Numbered from the stretch's first letter, positions 35,512 to 44,655 are shown. The stretch is DNA of 64,000 nucleotides from Jeotgalibaca arthritidis (GCF_011100465.1 NZ_CP049740.1:403857-467856), one strand, 5' to 3'. Numbers and translations: made by a program. The notes: generated by a model not told the origin, from the letters alone.

Positions 35512-36237
35512 CTATAAATGTTTTATAAATTCATCAACCATTGATATATAACTTCTTATTTCGGCTATTAAAGGTTCAGCGTTACCACCCATACTATATT
35601 CTTCAGCTTTATGTTGAATGCCGAAAGTATAATTTAATACTCCCAATTTATAGTTCACATCTTTTAAATTGGTCGTTTTTAAAAACACTTTTTCATCTAA
35701 AAATTGAGAATATGAATCTAGGTACTCATTAATTTTTTTATCAATTGGCTCACATTCAATATAAAGTATCCCCATTATATTCAATTCTATTTCATTTGGT
35801 ACTTTAGTATTGCTTGATCTAAAATTATAAGTCTTCGTTAAATGAAACAAATCAGAGTTAATAGACGCTTCTAAATCATCAACTATTTCCCTGTATCTTT
35901 CATCAATTGACTTAGCATTCGAATCATAAACATTTCTATCGTCTACTATTCTTACTACCTGATTTTTCAAGCTATTTTTCAAGCTGGAATTAGGTTTAGC
36001 TAAAATCCTGTTGTTTCTATCAATTTCCCTTTGAGATTCTATAGTATCTAGAAGTTTATCTAAGATAAGCACAGTTGCAAAAATTTCGATAGGAAACCAT
36101 ATCATATTTTCATATAAAAACAAATAATTTTCGCAACCTACTTTAAAATAGTAAAGTATACCACCAAGAAGCGATATAATTATTAGGATACTAAAAAGAA
36201 TCATCCAATACTTTTTATTTTGAAGAAAAGATTTCAT
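35512..36237 (-). CDS. Two-TM protein with cytoplasmic helical domain, unknown function
   Basis: 241 residues. Membrane segments at about 10-32 and 42-62, then a charged helical cytoplasmic region (I-E-S-Q-R-E-I-D-R-N-N-R, and L-E-A-S-I-N-S-D). No family recognised. The layout (short membrane anchor plus cytoplasmic domain) is shared with membrane effectors of phage-defence systems, but no partner sensor is adjacent. The 284 bases to its left (35228-35511) hold only a weak hairpin near 35313-35340. Confidence 0.6.
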   Translation of the reverse strand: MKSFLQNKKYWMILFSILIIISLLGGILYYFKVGCENYLFLYENMIWFPIEIFATVLILDKLLDTIESQREIDRNNRILAKPNSSLKNSLKNQVVRIVDDRNVYDSNAKSIDERYREIVDDLEASINSDLFHLTKTYNFRSSNTKVPNEIELNIMGILYIECEPIDKKINEYLDSYSQFLDEKVFLKTTNLKDVNYKLGVLNYTFGIQHKAEEYSMGGNAEPLIAEIRSYISMVDEFIKHL

Positions 36238-36778
36238 ATTTATCTCCTAAGATTTATTTACTCTATTTTACCACAGTCTTAAAACCAGTGAGTAAAGAGA
36301 TATAGAGAAATAGAGAATTTATAAAAGAGAAAGCATATCCAATCATAAGGATTGAACCTGCTTTTTTACATAACTTAGTCAGAAACTTATAAGTTTTTGA
36401 ACATAAAATGAAACCGCTAAATATCAGGATTTGTAAATTGTAATTTTATTTTGCATTAAATTTAAGAGGTGCTTTGCACTAATAAAATAAAAAAGACTAT
36501 TTCTGGGGAAAATAGTCTTTTTTCCATGTTTGTTGTTGAAAGTTTACTTATAAGAAATAGTAGTTTTTAATTGCTCGGAAACTCCAAAGTAACAAATATT
36601 TACTTTTTCTTAGTAAATCTTAAATGTGTGATTATTGAAATAATTAATATCCTCGTATGAAAATTCCTTTAAAAATTAGTTAATCCATTATTTATTTATA
36701 GAAGAGTGTATCTATTGATCATAGATTATTTAAAATGGGCGGCAGTTCATTTGAGGAACTGCCGCCCATTTCTGTATA
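36238..36778. other. 541-bp gene-free stretch of the island
   Basis: AT-rich, no supported gene. It contains two hairpins: aaaaaagactatt/aatagtctttttt at 36489-36523, and the perfect 16-bp stem aaatgggcggcagttc with its complement at 36732-36770. The latter lies just past the merA remnant and was probably its terminator. Confidence 0.6.
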
Positions 36779-37018
36779 TTATCCTGCACTACAAGATAAC
36801 TTTGAAACATCGTTATTATACCCAAGTGCTACAAGTTTCAATCCTTCTGTCATCGTTAAATAGGGAGCCATTGTGTCCGTTAAATCCTCGACTGTTAAAC
36901 CAAATTTAACATCTAAAATCCCTGCATAAATGACTTCGCCTGCATTTTCAGCAACAATATGAACGCCTATTATTTGTTGATTTTGAGCGTTGATAACAAG
37001 CTTGATTAACCCAGTTAT
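36779..37018 (-). pseudogene. Mercuric reductase (merA), C-terminal remnant
   Basis: Minus strand, about 80 residues: [41 protein letters not shown] and the end [10 protein letters not shown] before TAA. This is the characteristic MerA C-terminus; the functional form ends with a Cys pair, here Cys-Ser. The upstream part is cut at about 37018, where an unrelated sequence begins. It is evidence of a former mercury-resistance module. Confidence 0.75.
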
Positions 37019-37056
37019 TAGGAAATAATATTAATGAAGATGAGTATGAGCGTGGG

Positions 37057-37841
37057 TTAAATACAACAGCAACAGCAATAGAAGAAAATAACCCTGTCTA
37101 TTGAATCACTTTCTTCTTTTGTATTATCCAACCAAGCATCATATGAAATTTCATAAAAAGGGATGTTTCCTGTAACTCTCTCTAGGTTTTGGAGAAAGTT
37201 AAAATATTCCTCTCCCCCGCTGGTTAAAGAGGGCACTTTTATATTGTATCTTTCAGGAATATAATCGCGTGAAATGCTATCTAGAGGCATAAATACATTG
37301 GGTCTTATCCAATATAAAGCAATTGTATCAAATAGTAATCATAGCTAATCCATTTCCACCGATTTCCCGTACATTATCAAAAGCATTGACTAATTGGATA
37401 TACCTTTCACTACACAAGATTTGTTACAACTTTAGTTTCAGCATATTTTAGTGCTACTTCAAATAATGTCCATAGAGGATTATTCTCCGTATCTCCAAGG
37501 AAAGACCGCATGTTGTTTAAAAATGGAATACCAGAAAACATAGTAGGTACTGGAGAGGAGATATTAAATATCTCTGCATAGAGCTCTCCGATAATTGATC
37601 GATTTTCATCTGTCAATCCTCTGTTCATAACAGCCATGACAGAGAAAGGATCAATAGTATAATTTCTAGGTTCCCACCATTCTTTTTTATCCAATTTTAG
37701 ATACTGAAAATAACGATATTTACTCTCAAACTCTCTTATTATTTCAAATAATTCATCTTTTCGATCAGCATAAGTATAAAGCTTATCTGCAAATTCTTCA
37801 TAAAATACAACCCATTGATACTTTTCATTCATTGAAATCAT
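37057..37841 (-). pseudogene. McrB-like AAA+ restriction ATPase, N-terminal remnant
   Basis: ATG 37838/37841 opens a 143-residue frame (Y-Q-W-V-V-F-Y-E-E-F-A-D-K-L, then F-S-G-I-P-F-L-N-N-M-R-S-F) ending at 37410. After a frameshifted stretch (A-F-D-N-V-R-E-I-G-G-N-G-L-A), homology resumes as Y-W-I-R-P-N-V-F-M-P-L-D-S and runs to 37057. This resembles the N-terminal sensor region of McrB-type or DUF-AAA defence ATPases; no Walker motif remains. Frame breaks and the missing ATPase core make it non-functional. The family call is tentative. Confidence 0.45.
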
Positions 37842-37932
37842 TCCTTTAATTGTAAGATTTGCTGTAATCGAGTATATCTTAAAACATAGTCGCTATAATA
37901 TAGTTTCATAAAGGCTCGTATCCAGAACTGAT

Positions 37933-38056
37933 TAGAATCTACTTGGAGCTTCTTCTGGGACTAAAATGGATAACTTATTACGTGTTCGAGTAAATGAAAC
38001 ATAATAAAGTCTACTTTGAATTTTTAATTGGTCTTCATCATCATCTAACTTTTTTC
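37933..38056 (-). pseudogene. UvrD-like helicase, C-terminal remnant
   Basis: About 41 residues: D-E-D-Q-L-K-I-Q-S-R-L-Y-Y-V-S-F-T-R-T-R-N-K-L then P-E-E-A-P. This is motif VI of superfamily-1 helicases (R-L-L-Y-V-A-x-T-R-A-x-x-x-L) plus the tail. An in-frame stop lies directly upstream. It lies between the 132-residue hypothetical gene and the McrB-like remnant, so an operon was probably deleted internally. Confidence 0.6.
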
Positions 38057-38083
38057 TCTATTTTATTAATTCTTTTAGCGGTG

Positions 38084-38482
38084 TTATTTATCTTTGTTAG
38101 ATTCATTTTTTAAGTACTCAGAATATGGCAGTGATATTTCCTTTAAAGTTTCAATAGATACAAAATAAGGATTGTTTTTATTATCTATTATTTCAATTAA
38201 TACCGCTTCTTCATCGCTACTTATTATTCTGAACGTATCACCTACTTCAAATCTTAAACCGGAAATATCTTGACCTGCAGTAGTCGCTTCAAATATTTCA
38301 TTAACTCCAACTACATCATTGATTGGACTATTACCTTTCGATCTTATTTTATTCCATAAGTTAACACCTAATCCTCCAACTACAGCACCCGATCCAACTG
38401 CAATTCTTAGTAAATTTCTTGGTCCACCTACTTTTTTTGCTAAAGTAGTTATACGTTGGTAGTCTCCTAAATTACTCATCAA
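38084..38482 (-). CDS. One-TM hypothetical protein of the island
   Basis: 132 residues. A Gly/Val-rich hydrophobic segment at about 24-45 (I-A-V-G-S-G-A-V-V-G-G-L-G-V), then a small beta-rich domain (L-R-F-E-V-G-D-T-F-R-I-I, V-S-I-E-T-L-K). No family recognised. It uses the second copy of the island promoter motif and was probably first gene of a defence operon whose helicase and ATPase are now remnants. Confidence 0.55.
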   Translation of the reverse strand: MMSNLGDYQRITTLAKKVGGPRNLLRIAVGSGAVVGGLGVNLWNKIRSKGNSPINDVVGVNEIFEATTAGQDISGLRFEVGDTFRIISSDEEAVLIEIIDNKNNPYFVSIETLKEISLPYSEYLKNESNKDK

Positions 38483-38550
38483 ATTCCTCCTTTGTATTAA
38501 TATTTTTTATAAATTAAATTTTAAAGTCTTTAGTCATTGTATTATTTATC

Positions 38551-38576
38551 TCTTACTCTTATTATACTTTAGATAC
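38551..38576 (-). promoter_or_regulatory. Island promoter motif, copy 2
   Basis: Matches 31466-31491 at 24 of 26 bases, with TATAAT (minus) at 38561-38566. About 70 bases upstream both copies also share gagcatttagag (here 38633-38644). Confidence 0.55.
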
Positions 38577-38716
38577 GTTTAGTAACCTATTAATTTTATG
38601 AATATAAAAAGCTTTGAAGAAGTTATTGTGACGAGCATTTAGAGCAACTTTTAAAGCGATAGACACACTAATGTTTGTTAAAACATCTGTAAATCGTTGT
38701 GTAATACAGTATCATA

Positions 38717-39865
38717 ATGATAAGGAAATACAGTTTAAAAAATGGTGACACTCGATATATGTTTCATTCATACATTGGGGTTGATCCAGTCACAGATAAA
38801 GATGTTTATCGTAAACGAAGTGGCTTTAAAACGAAGAAAGAAGCAGAAATTGCTGAAGCAAGATTAATTAATGATTTTCATAAAAATGGTTTTCCATCTC
38901 AGAGGAAACGAAGTACCTTTAACGATGTTTATGATTTGTGGTTAGAATCTGAATATATAGATAACGTTCAAGAGTCCACACTCAACAAAACGATGCGTGA
39001 CTTCAAAAATCACATTGTCCCCTCTTTTGATGGCATGAACATTCGTGAAATAAAACCTGATCATTGCCAGTCTGAATTAAATAAGTGGCGTGATAAGCTA
39101 GTCAATTATGGACGTATAAAGAATTATGCAAATCGAGTGTTTGATTATGCGTTAAGAATGGATATTATCGACAGCAATCCATTTGATAAAGTAACAGTTC
39201 CAAAACGGATTGAAACGATTGAAGAAAGTGAATTTGAGAATTTTTATAGCAAAGAAGAATTGAACGAGTTCCTAGAATATGTAAAAGAAGATTTAGATTT
39301 GAATTGGTATACCTATTTTAGATTGCTAGCATACAGTGGCGCTCGTAAATCGGAGCTGTTGGCTCTAAAATGGTCAGATATTGATTTCGATACATCTACC
39401 CTCAATATCAATAAAACACTCACTAGGGGCTTAAATAATAAGATTATCGTGCAACCTACGAAGACAGCGAATGGTCGAAGAGTAATTGATATGGATTATG
39501 ACTCGATGAAGCTTTTAAAGCAGTGGAAGATGTATCAGGCTCAATTCATGCTGAAACTTGGCTTTAATACAAATACACCCGATCAACATATTTTTGCGAA
39601 TACGAGAAATAACTTTTATTCTATTAACGTACCGAATGACCGTATGAGAAATGTGCAAAAGCGTAATGGACTCAAACAAATTACCGTTCATGGGGTGCGA
39701 CACACGCATTGTAGTGTCCTCTTCTCTATGGGAGCTTCAATAAAAGATGTTCAGGCTCGTCTAGGGCACACGGATATTCAAACAACAATGAATATCTATG
39801 CTCATGTCACAAAAGAAGAGAAGAAAGATACCGCAGATAAATTTGCGAAGTTTATGGAAAATTAA
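38717..39865 (+). CDS. int: Tyrosine recombinase/integrase
   Basis: 382 residues. N-terminal arm-binding domain (R-K-Y-S-L-K-N-G-D-T-R-Y, about 1-50), SAM-like core-binding domain (60-165), and catalytic domain with Arg in Y-S-G-A-R-K-S-E-L-L-A-L-K-W, H-G-V-R-H-T-H (His325, Arg328), G-H-T (His351) and nucleophile Tyr361. This is the Tn916/phage-type integrase of Firmicutes. All catalytic residues are present. It faces the right-hand att candidate. Confidence 0.93.
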   Translation: MIRKYSLKNGDTRYMFHSYIGVDPVTDKDVYRKRSGFKTKKEAEIAEARLINDFHKNGFPSQRKRSTFNDVYDLWLESEYIDNVQESTLNKTMRDFKNHIVPSFDGMNIREIKPDHCQSELNKWRDKLVNYGRIKNYANRVFDYALRMDIIDSNPFDKVTVPKRIETIEESEFENFYSKEELNEFLEYVKEDLDLNWYTYFRLLAYSGARKSELLALKWSDIDFDTSTLNINKTLTRGLNNKIIVQPTKTANGRRVIDMDYDSMKLLKQWKMYQAQFMLKLGFNTNTPDQHIFANTRNNFYSINVPNDRMRNVQKRNGLKQITVHGVRHTHCSVLFSMGASIKDVQARLGHTDIQTTMNIYAHVTKEEKKDTADKFAKFMEN

Positions 39866-39902
39866 TGACTAGTTATAAAATATTAAATAAAGGAGACGTC
39901 TT

Positions 39903-40118
39903 ATGGACTTGATACAACGAGCAATAGAGCTCAGATGGCCTGTATTACTATTCGAACTTATTTTTTTAATTGGGGGAATTTTGCTTATAGTTAGTGGAAG
40001 AAAAATACGTAAACAAAGCAAAATCTCATTCTTACTCAATATGATTATAGGTTTAGTAATTGCACTGGTTTCGATATACACTTTGTATTGGACAATTATG
40101 CTTGGTTATAATTCTTAA
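39903..40118 (+). CDS. Small two-TM protein downstream of the integrase
   Basis: 71 residues with two hydrophobic segments (about 14-33 and 45-67) and a basic loop between (R-K-I-R-K-Q-S-K). AAAGGAG lies 8 bases before the ATG, 37 bases after the integrase stop, so co-expression is likely. No family recognised. Confidence 0.6.
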   Translation: MDLIQRAIELRWPVLLFELIFLIGGILLIVSGRKIRKQSKISFLLNMIIGLVIALVSIYTLYWTIMLGYNS

Positions 40119-40679
40119 TCACCTGATTTTTAAAAAAATCGTTCATGAACGTTTTTATGACAGCGATTTCGAAAGATTTTAACGAGCAACTATGCACCAA
40201 CCAACTTGAAATCATCTTAGAAACGCCGTCTCAACAGACAAATCAAAAACCATTACCCTTTTTCTACTAGTAATGGAAGTGGTAATGGTTTATAGCATTT
40301 GCTAACAAAGTGTAAAAAGCAAAAGAGCCTTCAAACCGGAGTTTGAAAGCTCTTAGCAATACTTAGTAAAGCTATTATGGAGTTGAGACATTTATTTTAT
40401 CTGACCAAACAAACCCACGAAAACAATGTATGACGTTTCCCTGGAAATTCATAAAACCCTATACTACAAAAAGACTAATAAATAAATTATCAAGTCCCTT
40501 GGCTAAGTTAGATTTTTATACAGTACACTTATCTAATGCTTCTTCAAAGAGCATGATGGCACATACACATCATATTACCAGCGACTGCATATTCATTTAT
40601 AGAAATAAGTTCAATTGCATCGTGTTCGTCTCAATATTAGAATTTGATTAGATTTATATTAGCATAGTATTTGAGATTG
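40119..40679. other. 561-bp region holding the right island edge
   Basis: No supported gene. It contains the att candidate, a hairpin (gagccttcaaac/gtttgaaagctc near 40327-40354) and AT-rich sequence up to the M20 gene. Confidence 0.6.
40248..40292. repeat. Inverted repeat at the right edge (candidate attR)
   Basis: aaaccattacc (40248-40258) and its complement ggtaatggttt (40281-40291) form an inverted pair; the second arm lies in the 13-bp sequence shared with the left edge. The arrangement suggests integrase core-type sites. Confidence 0.55.
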
Positions 40680-41852
40680 TTAATGGAGAGAGTCTTTTGT
40701 AAGTCTTTTTTTAGAAGTTGCTTTCAGATGATTAAGGATATGTGTTGCAGAGTAGAAATAATATTGAATTGCGTATACCAATGCCTTATCTTGAACTAAA
40801 AAATTGGGATGATGCCATTCATATGGGGCACCTGTCCCGATAAAAGCAAAGATTCCAGGTATTTCCTGTTGATAAAAAGCAAAATCTTCTCCTCCAAGCG
40901 TTACTTCAGGCTCGATAATATCTGCAAAAATCGAAACTGCTTCTTTTACTTGTTCGGTTAATAATAAATCATTATGGACAGAAGGAGGGCTCGGTACCCA
41001 AATAATCTCACTTTTTTGGTTTACTGCTCCAGCATAGGCGGTTACAATTTGTTCAAAAAGCTGTTTCGTTTTTTGTTGAATATCTTCTTTAAATGTTCGA
41101 ATCGTTCCTTTTAAAACAACTGATTCTGGAATGACATTCCATGTGTTTCCACCATCAATTTTTGTAACGCTGACCACCACCGTATCTAGGGGAGAAACGT
41201 GACGACTCACAATAGTTTGTAAGCTTGTCACAATTTGACTTGCGGTTACTAAAGGATCATTCCCATTATGCGGGGCAGCTGCATGCGTACCAACGCCTGT
41301 GATAATCACTTCAAATTGGTCAACTGCCGCCATCAAATGTCCAGACTTGAGTCCTATCGTTCCTATTGGTAAATCCGGTTTATTATGGTAGCCAATGATT
41401 TGTTCTACACCTTCTAAAGCTCCTGCTTCAATCACTTGTCTGGCCCCACGATTTTGTTCCTCTGCCGGCTGAAAGATTAAGCGAATACGTCCTTTCAACT
41501 CCTCTTCTCGTTCTTTCAAAATAGCGGCTGCTCCTAAAAGTGATGCAGTATGAAAATCATGCCCACACGCATGCATCACGCCTTGTACTTTTGATTGATA
41601 AGGTAATTGTGTACTTTCTGTAATTGGTAAAGCATCAATATCTGCACGTAATGCAATAATAGGCCCTTCTTTCCCGATCTCCGCTACTACACCTGTTGCT
41701 AGATCCAATGGGAGAATGGGAATACTTCTTTCTTTCAAAAATGATTTGATGACTTCCGTCGTCCGATACTCTTCTCCAGAAAGTTCTGGGTATTGATGAA
41801 TATCTTTACGAATCGAGATGACTTCTGCTAGCAATTCTTCTGATACATTCAC
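40680..41852 (-). CDS. M20-family N-acyl-amino-acid deacylase of the sulfur operon
   Basis: 390 residues. M20D motifs intact: A-L-R-A-D-I-D-A-L-P, H-A-C-G-H-D-F-H-T-A and Q-P-A-E-E-Q. Paralogous to the gene at 11356 but clearly different. In Bacillus organosulfur salvage operons an enzyme of this type (SndA/YtnL-HipO) removes the N-acetyl group after processing. Here it is the last gene of the Met-T-box operon, 16 bases after a GNAT gene, which supports the same role. AAAGGA precedes ATG 41852. Confidence 0.85.
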   Translation of the reverse strand: MNVSEELLAEVISIRKDIHQYPELSGEEYRTTEVIKSFLKERSIPILPLDLATGVVAEIGKEGPIIALRADIDALPITESTQLPYQSKVQGVMHACGHDFHTASLLGAAAILKEREEELKGRIRLIFQPAEEQNRGARQVIEAGALEGVEQIIGYHNKPDLPIGTIGLKSGHLMAAVDQFEVIITGVGTHAAAPHNGNDPLVTASQIVTSLQTIVSRHVSPLDTVVVSVTKIDGGNTWNVIPESVVLKGTIRTFKEDIQQKTKQLFEQIVTAYAGAVNQKSEIIWVPSPPSVHNDLLLTEQVKEAVSIFADIIEPEVTLGGEDFAFYQQEIPGIFAFIGTGAPYEWHHPNFLVQDKALVYAIQYYFYSATHILNHLKATSKKRLTKDSLH

Positions 41853-41868
41853 TGATTAAAATCCTTTC

Positions 41869-42294
41869 CTACACAAAATTCATTTTTCTTAGTTCTTCAA
41901 TATGACTCTCATGATAAATCGCCATTCCTGTTTTCATAGATTCAAAACCTAACTGTTTATACCAGCTAACCGTGTTTGGATGAGTATACAATGTAATGTT
42001 ACATTTCGACAGATAATCAACAAACGTCTTAATAATAAACTTTCCAATTCCCTGTCCTTGATAGTCCTTGTCAACAGCAATATTATAGATCGCCGCTTGA
42101 GCAATATAATCAGTCAGTGCACGTCCACACCCAATCAGCTGATTATCCAAGAGAATAAATACCACTTCCTGACTATGTTCAAAAGCAAATTTTGTTTCCA
42201 GAACCGTGTGATTGGTCAATCCAAATCCTTTTAAAAGCTGATTTACTTCCGCCCAGTTGATATCTTGTGTGTCTCGTTTTACTTGAAAATCCAT
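41869..42294 (-). CDS. GNAT acetyltransferase of the sulfur operon (second copy)
   Basis: 141 residues, single GNAT domain: motif A I-A-V-D-K-D-Y-Q-G-Q-G-I-G-K-F-I (acetyl-CoA loop Q-x-x-G-x-G) near residue 75-90 and W-Y-K-Q-L-G-F near 117. Probably acetylates an amino group of a small substrate such as an S-modified cysteine, by analogy with SnaA; the substrate is inferred from context. It lies between the ABC ATPase and the M20 deacylase. Confidence 0.82.
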   Translation of the reverse strand: MDFQVKRDTQDINWAEVNQLLKGFGLTNHTVLETKFAFEHSQEVVFILLDNQLIGCGRALTDYIAQAAIYNIAVDKDYQGQGIGKFIIKTFVDYLSKCNITLYTHPNTVSWYKQLGFESMKTGMAIYHESHIEELRKMNFV

Positions 42295-42309
42295 ACTCTC
42301 TTCGTCTCC

Positions 42310-43068
42310 TTAAATAGCAAGTTTATGAATATGATCTCGATAATAAGTAGACAAAAACTGCTTGGTTCGTTCTTGTTTTGGGTGTTCAAAGACGTCTTCA
42401 GCAGTGCCGAATTCGATGATTTTCCCTTGATCTAAAAATAGGACATGGTCAGCAACTTTACGCACAAAATTCATTTCGTGAGATACTAGTAACATGGTAT
42501 TTCCTTCTTTTGCCGCTTTTTTTATGGTATCCAAAACTTCGCCTACTAATTCCGGATCAAGTGCAGAGGTCGGTTCATCGAGTAGTAGTAATTCTGGTTG
42601 CATTGCTAAAGCACGTGCAATAGCTACACGTTGTTGTTGACCGCCGGAAAGATGTTTTGGATAAAAGTCTGCCCGCTCAATCATACCAACTTTTTTCAGC
42701 TGTTGCTCTGCAATTTCTTTTGCCTCTTGCTTAGAAAGCCCTTTTACAATCATTAATCCTTCCATCACATTTTCTAAAGCTGTCTTCTGTTGAAAAAGAT
42801 TAAACTGCTGAAAAACCATTGCCGTTAATTTTCTCAATTGTAAAATATCAACTTTCTTTGCTTGGGCGATATCTAAGTGGAAATTATTTAGCTGAATCGT
42901 ACCGGATTCTCCTTGCTCAAGGAAATTAAGCGAGCGTAACAAAGTTGATTTCCCAGCACCCGATGAACCAATAATCGCCACTACTTGTCCCGGCAAAATA
43001 TCAAATGAGATATCATTCAACACCGTATTTTGATGAAATGTTTTTGTTAAGTTTTTAATCTGTATCAT
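42310..43068 (-). CDS. Polar amino-acid ABC transporter ATPase (TcyC/GlnQ type)
   Basis: 252 residues from ATG 43068 (GGGAG 7 bases upstream). Walker A G-S-S-G-A-G-K-S-T, Q-loop F-Q-Q-F-N-L-F, signature L-S-G-G-Q-Q-Q-R, Walker B L-L-L-L-D-E-P, all intact. Its start overlaps the permease stop (ATGA). Together with the two genes before it, it forms a complete importer probably for cystine, methionine or S-substituted amino acids. Confidence 0.92.
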   Translation of the reverse strand: MIQIKNLTKTFHQNTVLNDISFDILPGQVVAIIGSSGAGKSTLLRSLNFLEQGESGTIQLNNFHLDIAQAKKVDILQLRKLTAMVFQQFNLFQQKTALENVMEGLMIVKGLSKQEAKEIAEQQLKKVGMIERADFYPKHLSGGQQQRVAIARALAMQPELLLLDEPTSALDPELVGEVLDTIKKAAKEGNTMLLVSHEMNFVRKVADHVLFLDQGKIIEFGTAEDVFEHPKQERTKQFLSTYYRDHIHKLAI

Positions 43069-43805
43069 AACCAATCTCCCACCTTTCTTGCTCGTAGCTG
43101 AACGTTGTCCGGAATACTAATTTTCTTTTCTACAAACTGGATTAATTGTTCAACCATAATCGTTACTCCCCAGTAGATTACTGCTAGTGCCAAATAAACT
43201 TCAAAGTAGCGATAATTAGCACCAGCAATAATTTTAGCTTGGGCTGTCATCTCCACAACCGCGCAAACAAAGGCCAATGATGTTCCTTTTAACAGTCCGA
43301 TTAATGTATTTCCTAAAGTTGGCAAAGCTACTACAAATGCCTCTGGTATAATCACGCGGGCCAACACTTGTGGATAAGTCATCCCTAAAGATTGTGCTGC
43401 TTCGATTTGACCCTTATTAACCGATTGCAGTGCTCCACGAATATTTTCTGAATTATATGCTCCTTCATTAACCGCAAATGTCACTAACACAAAAAGCAGC
43501 GAAGGAATATTATTAATATTAAAATCCGTGCCATTATTATAATTATAATACTTTAACAATAATGGGATTCCATTGTAGGATAAATACAATTGTACGATTA
43601 ATGGTGTCCCTCGTACAAAAGATACAAATACAGCAAATATCTGTGATAGCACGGGGATTTTATTCATCTTTACGATTGCAATCAATAAACCTAGTAACAG
43701 TCCAAGTAACATCGATAAAATAGTAATTTCCAAGGTCATCGGCAAATATACCAATAACCTTGGAATCGAAGTAAGAACCGTTTCAAAATCAAATATTTTC
43801 CCCAT
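43065..43805 (-). CDS. Amino-acid ABC transporter permease
   Basis: 246 residues, five membrane segments. HisM/GlnP-type signature: F-V-R-G-T-P-L-I-V-Q-L near residue 64 and the EAA loop G-Q-I-E-A-A-Q-S-L-G-M near 133. A single permease gene implies a homodimer. 13 bases after the binding-protein gene. Confidence 0.92.
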   Translation of the reverse strand: MGKIFDFETVLTSIPRLLVYLPMTLEITILSMLLGLLLGLLIAIVKMNKIPVLSQIFAVFVSFVRGTPLIVQLYLSYNGIPLLLKYYNYNNGTDFNINNIPSLLFVLVTFAVNEGAYNSENIRGALQSVNKGQIEAAQSLGMTYPQVLARVIIPEAFVVALPTLGNTLIGLLKGTSLAFVCAVVEMTAQAKIIAGANYRYFEVYLALAVIYWGVTIMVEQLIQFVEKKISIPDNVQLRARKVGDWL

Positions 43806-43818
43806 TTAATCCCTACTC

Positions 43819-44655
43819 CTATTCTTTCGGTGCAAAGTCTTCTCCAAAATATTTCTCACTAATCTCAGTAATTGTTCCATCTTCAATCGCTTCTTTTAAA
43901 GCTGCATTGATTTCTTCTACAAGAGCTGCACCATCATCTGTTTTACTAATTAACAGGTAACTGTAAGGAGCACCGATTCTAGATGAGTCTTCTTCGCTCA
44001 ATTCGATTAGCTTTAATTTTAAGCCATGTTCTTCAATAAACAAAGAAGCCATCGCTTTATCAATCAATTGAAAATCGTGCTTACCACTCTCAACGCCTTG
44101 TAAAACAACTAACAGTTCTGCTTCAGAGTAATTAATGTCGATGAGTGCATCTGGATTTTCTTCATTATACTTTTCCAAAGCCGTGGCATAATTCAAACCA
44201 GGTGATACTTCTGTTGATTTTCCTACAAGATCAGTAAAGTTATTAATTTCTGTTGATTCCTCTGCCACTGCAATCACATATTGATTTTTGAAAATTGCGT
44301 CTGAAAAGATGTATTTCTCTCTCCGCTCATCATTACTTGCAAAATTATTTGCTCCTACTTGATAACGATCTGTATCAAGACCAGATAATACAGAAGCACG
44401 CTCTGCTTTTTCAAAAGAAATATCATATTTATCTATTTTTTCAAATACCGCTTCTACAAGTTCAATATCATAACCAACCAGCTCGTCATTTTCATTTACA
44501 TAAGTAAAGGGTTTTGGCGCACCAGATGTCGCAATAACAATTTTTTCTTTGCTGCTTTCTTCACCCGTTCCTGCAGCATTTGTACTTCCGCAAGCTGCTA
44601 AGAGCAACGCTCCTGTAAGAGTTAAAACTGTTTTAACTATTTGATTCTTTTTCAT
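43819..44655 (-). CDS. Amino-acid ABC transporter substrate-binding lipoprotein
   Basis: 278 residues. Lipoprotein signal peptide with lipobox L-L-A-A-C (Cys22), then a SBP_bac_3 fold (P-F-T-Y-V-N-E-N-D-E-L-V-G-Y-D-I-E-L near 52-70). TcyA/TcyJ-like proteins of this size bind cystine or related sulfur amino acids; the exact ligand is not readable. Overlaps the preceding GST-like gene by 4 bases (ATGA). Confidence 0.9.
   Translation of the reverse strand: MKKNQIVKTVLTLTGALLLAACGSTNAAGTGEESSKEKIVIATSGAPKPFTYVNENDELVGYDIELVEAVFEKIDKYDISFEKAERASVLSGLDTDRYQVGANNFASNDERREKYIFSDAIFKNQYVIAVAEESTEINNFTDLVGKSTEVSPGLNYATALEKYNEENPDALIDINYSEAELLVVLQGVESGKHDFQLIDKAMASLFIEEHGLKLKLIELSEEDSSRIGAPYSYLLISKTDDGAALVEEINAALKEAIEDGTITEISEKYFGEDFAPKE

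Larger units (their letters stand above)
28370..40292. mobile_element. Integrative genomic island with integrase and anti-phage-like cargo
   Basis: A 13-bp direct repeat bounds an 11.9-kb region with a tyrosine integrase 0.4 kb from its right edge. The content is accessory: DUF262/DUF1524 nuclease, HEPN proteins, HNH protein, orphan membrane protein, decayed McrB-, UvrD- and MerA-like genes. Base composition is more AT-rich than the flanks, intergenic gaps are longer, and both outer flanks are ordinary metabolic genes. No conjugation genes or replication protein are present, so it is at best mobilisable. The exact ends are inferred. Confidence 0.55.

Noticed and set aside
36340..36370. tRNA-like ggattgaacctgc sequence
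   Set aside because: No cloverleaf can be formed around it; only the T-loop-like string matches.
37057..37101. Poly-Cys tail of a 77-codon minus-strand frame
   Set aside because: The Cys run is the complement of a plus-strand coding-like sequence rich in acaacagcaacagcaa; it marks a junction of two fragments, not a real C-terminus.
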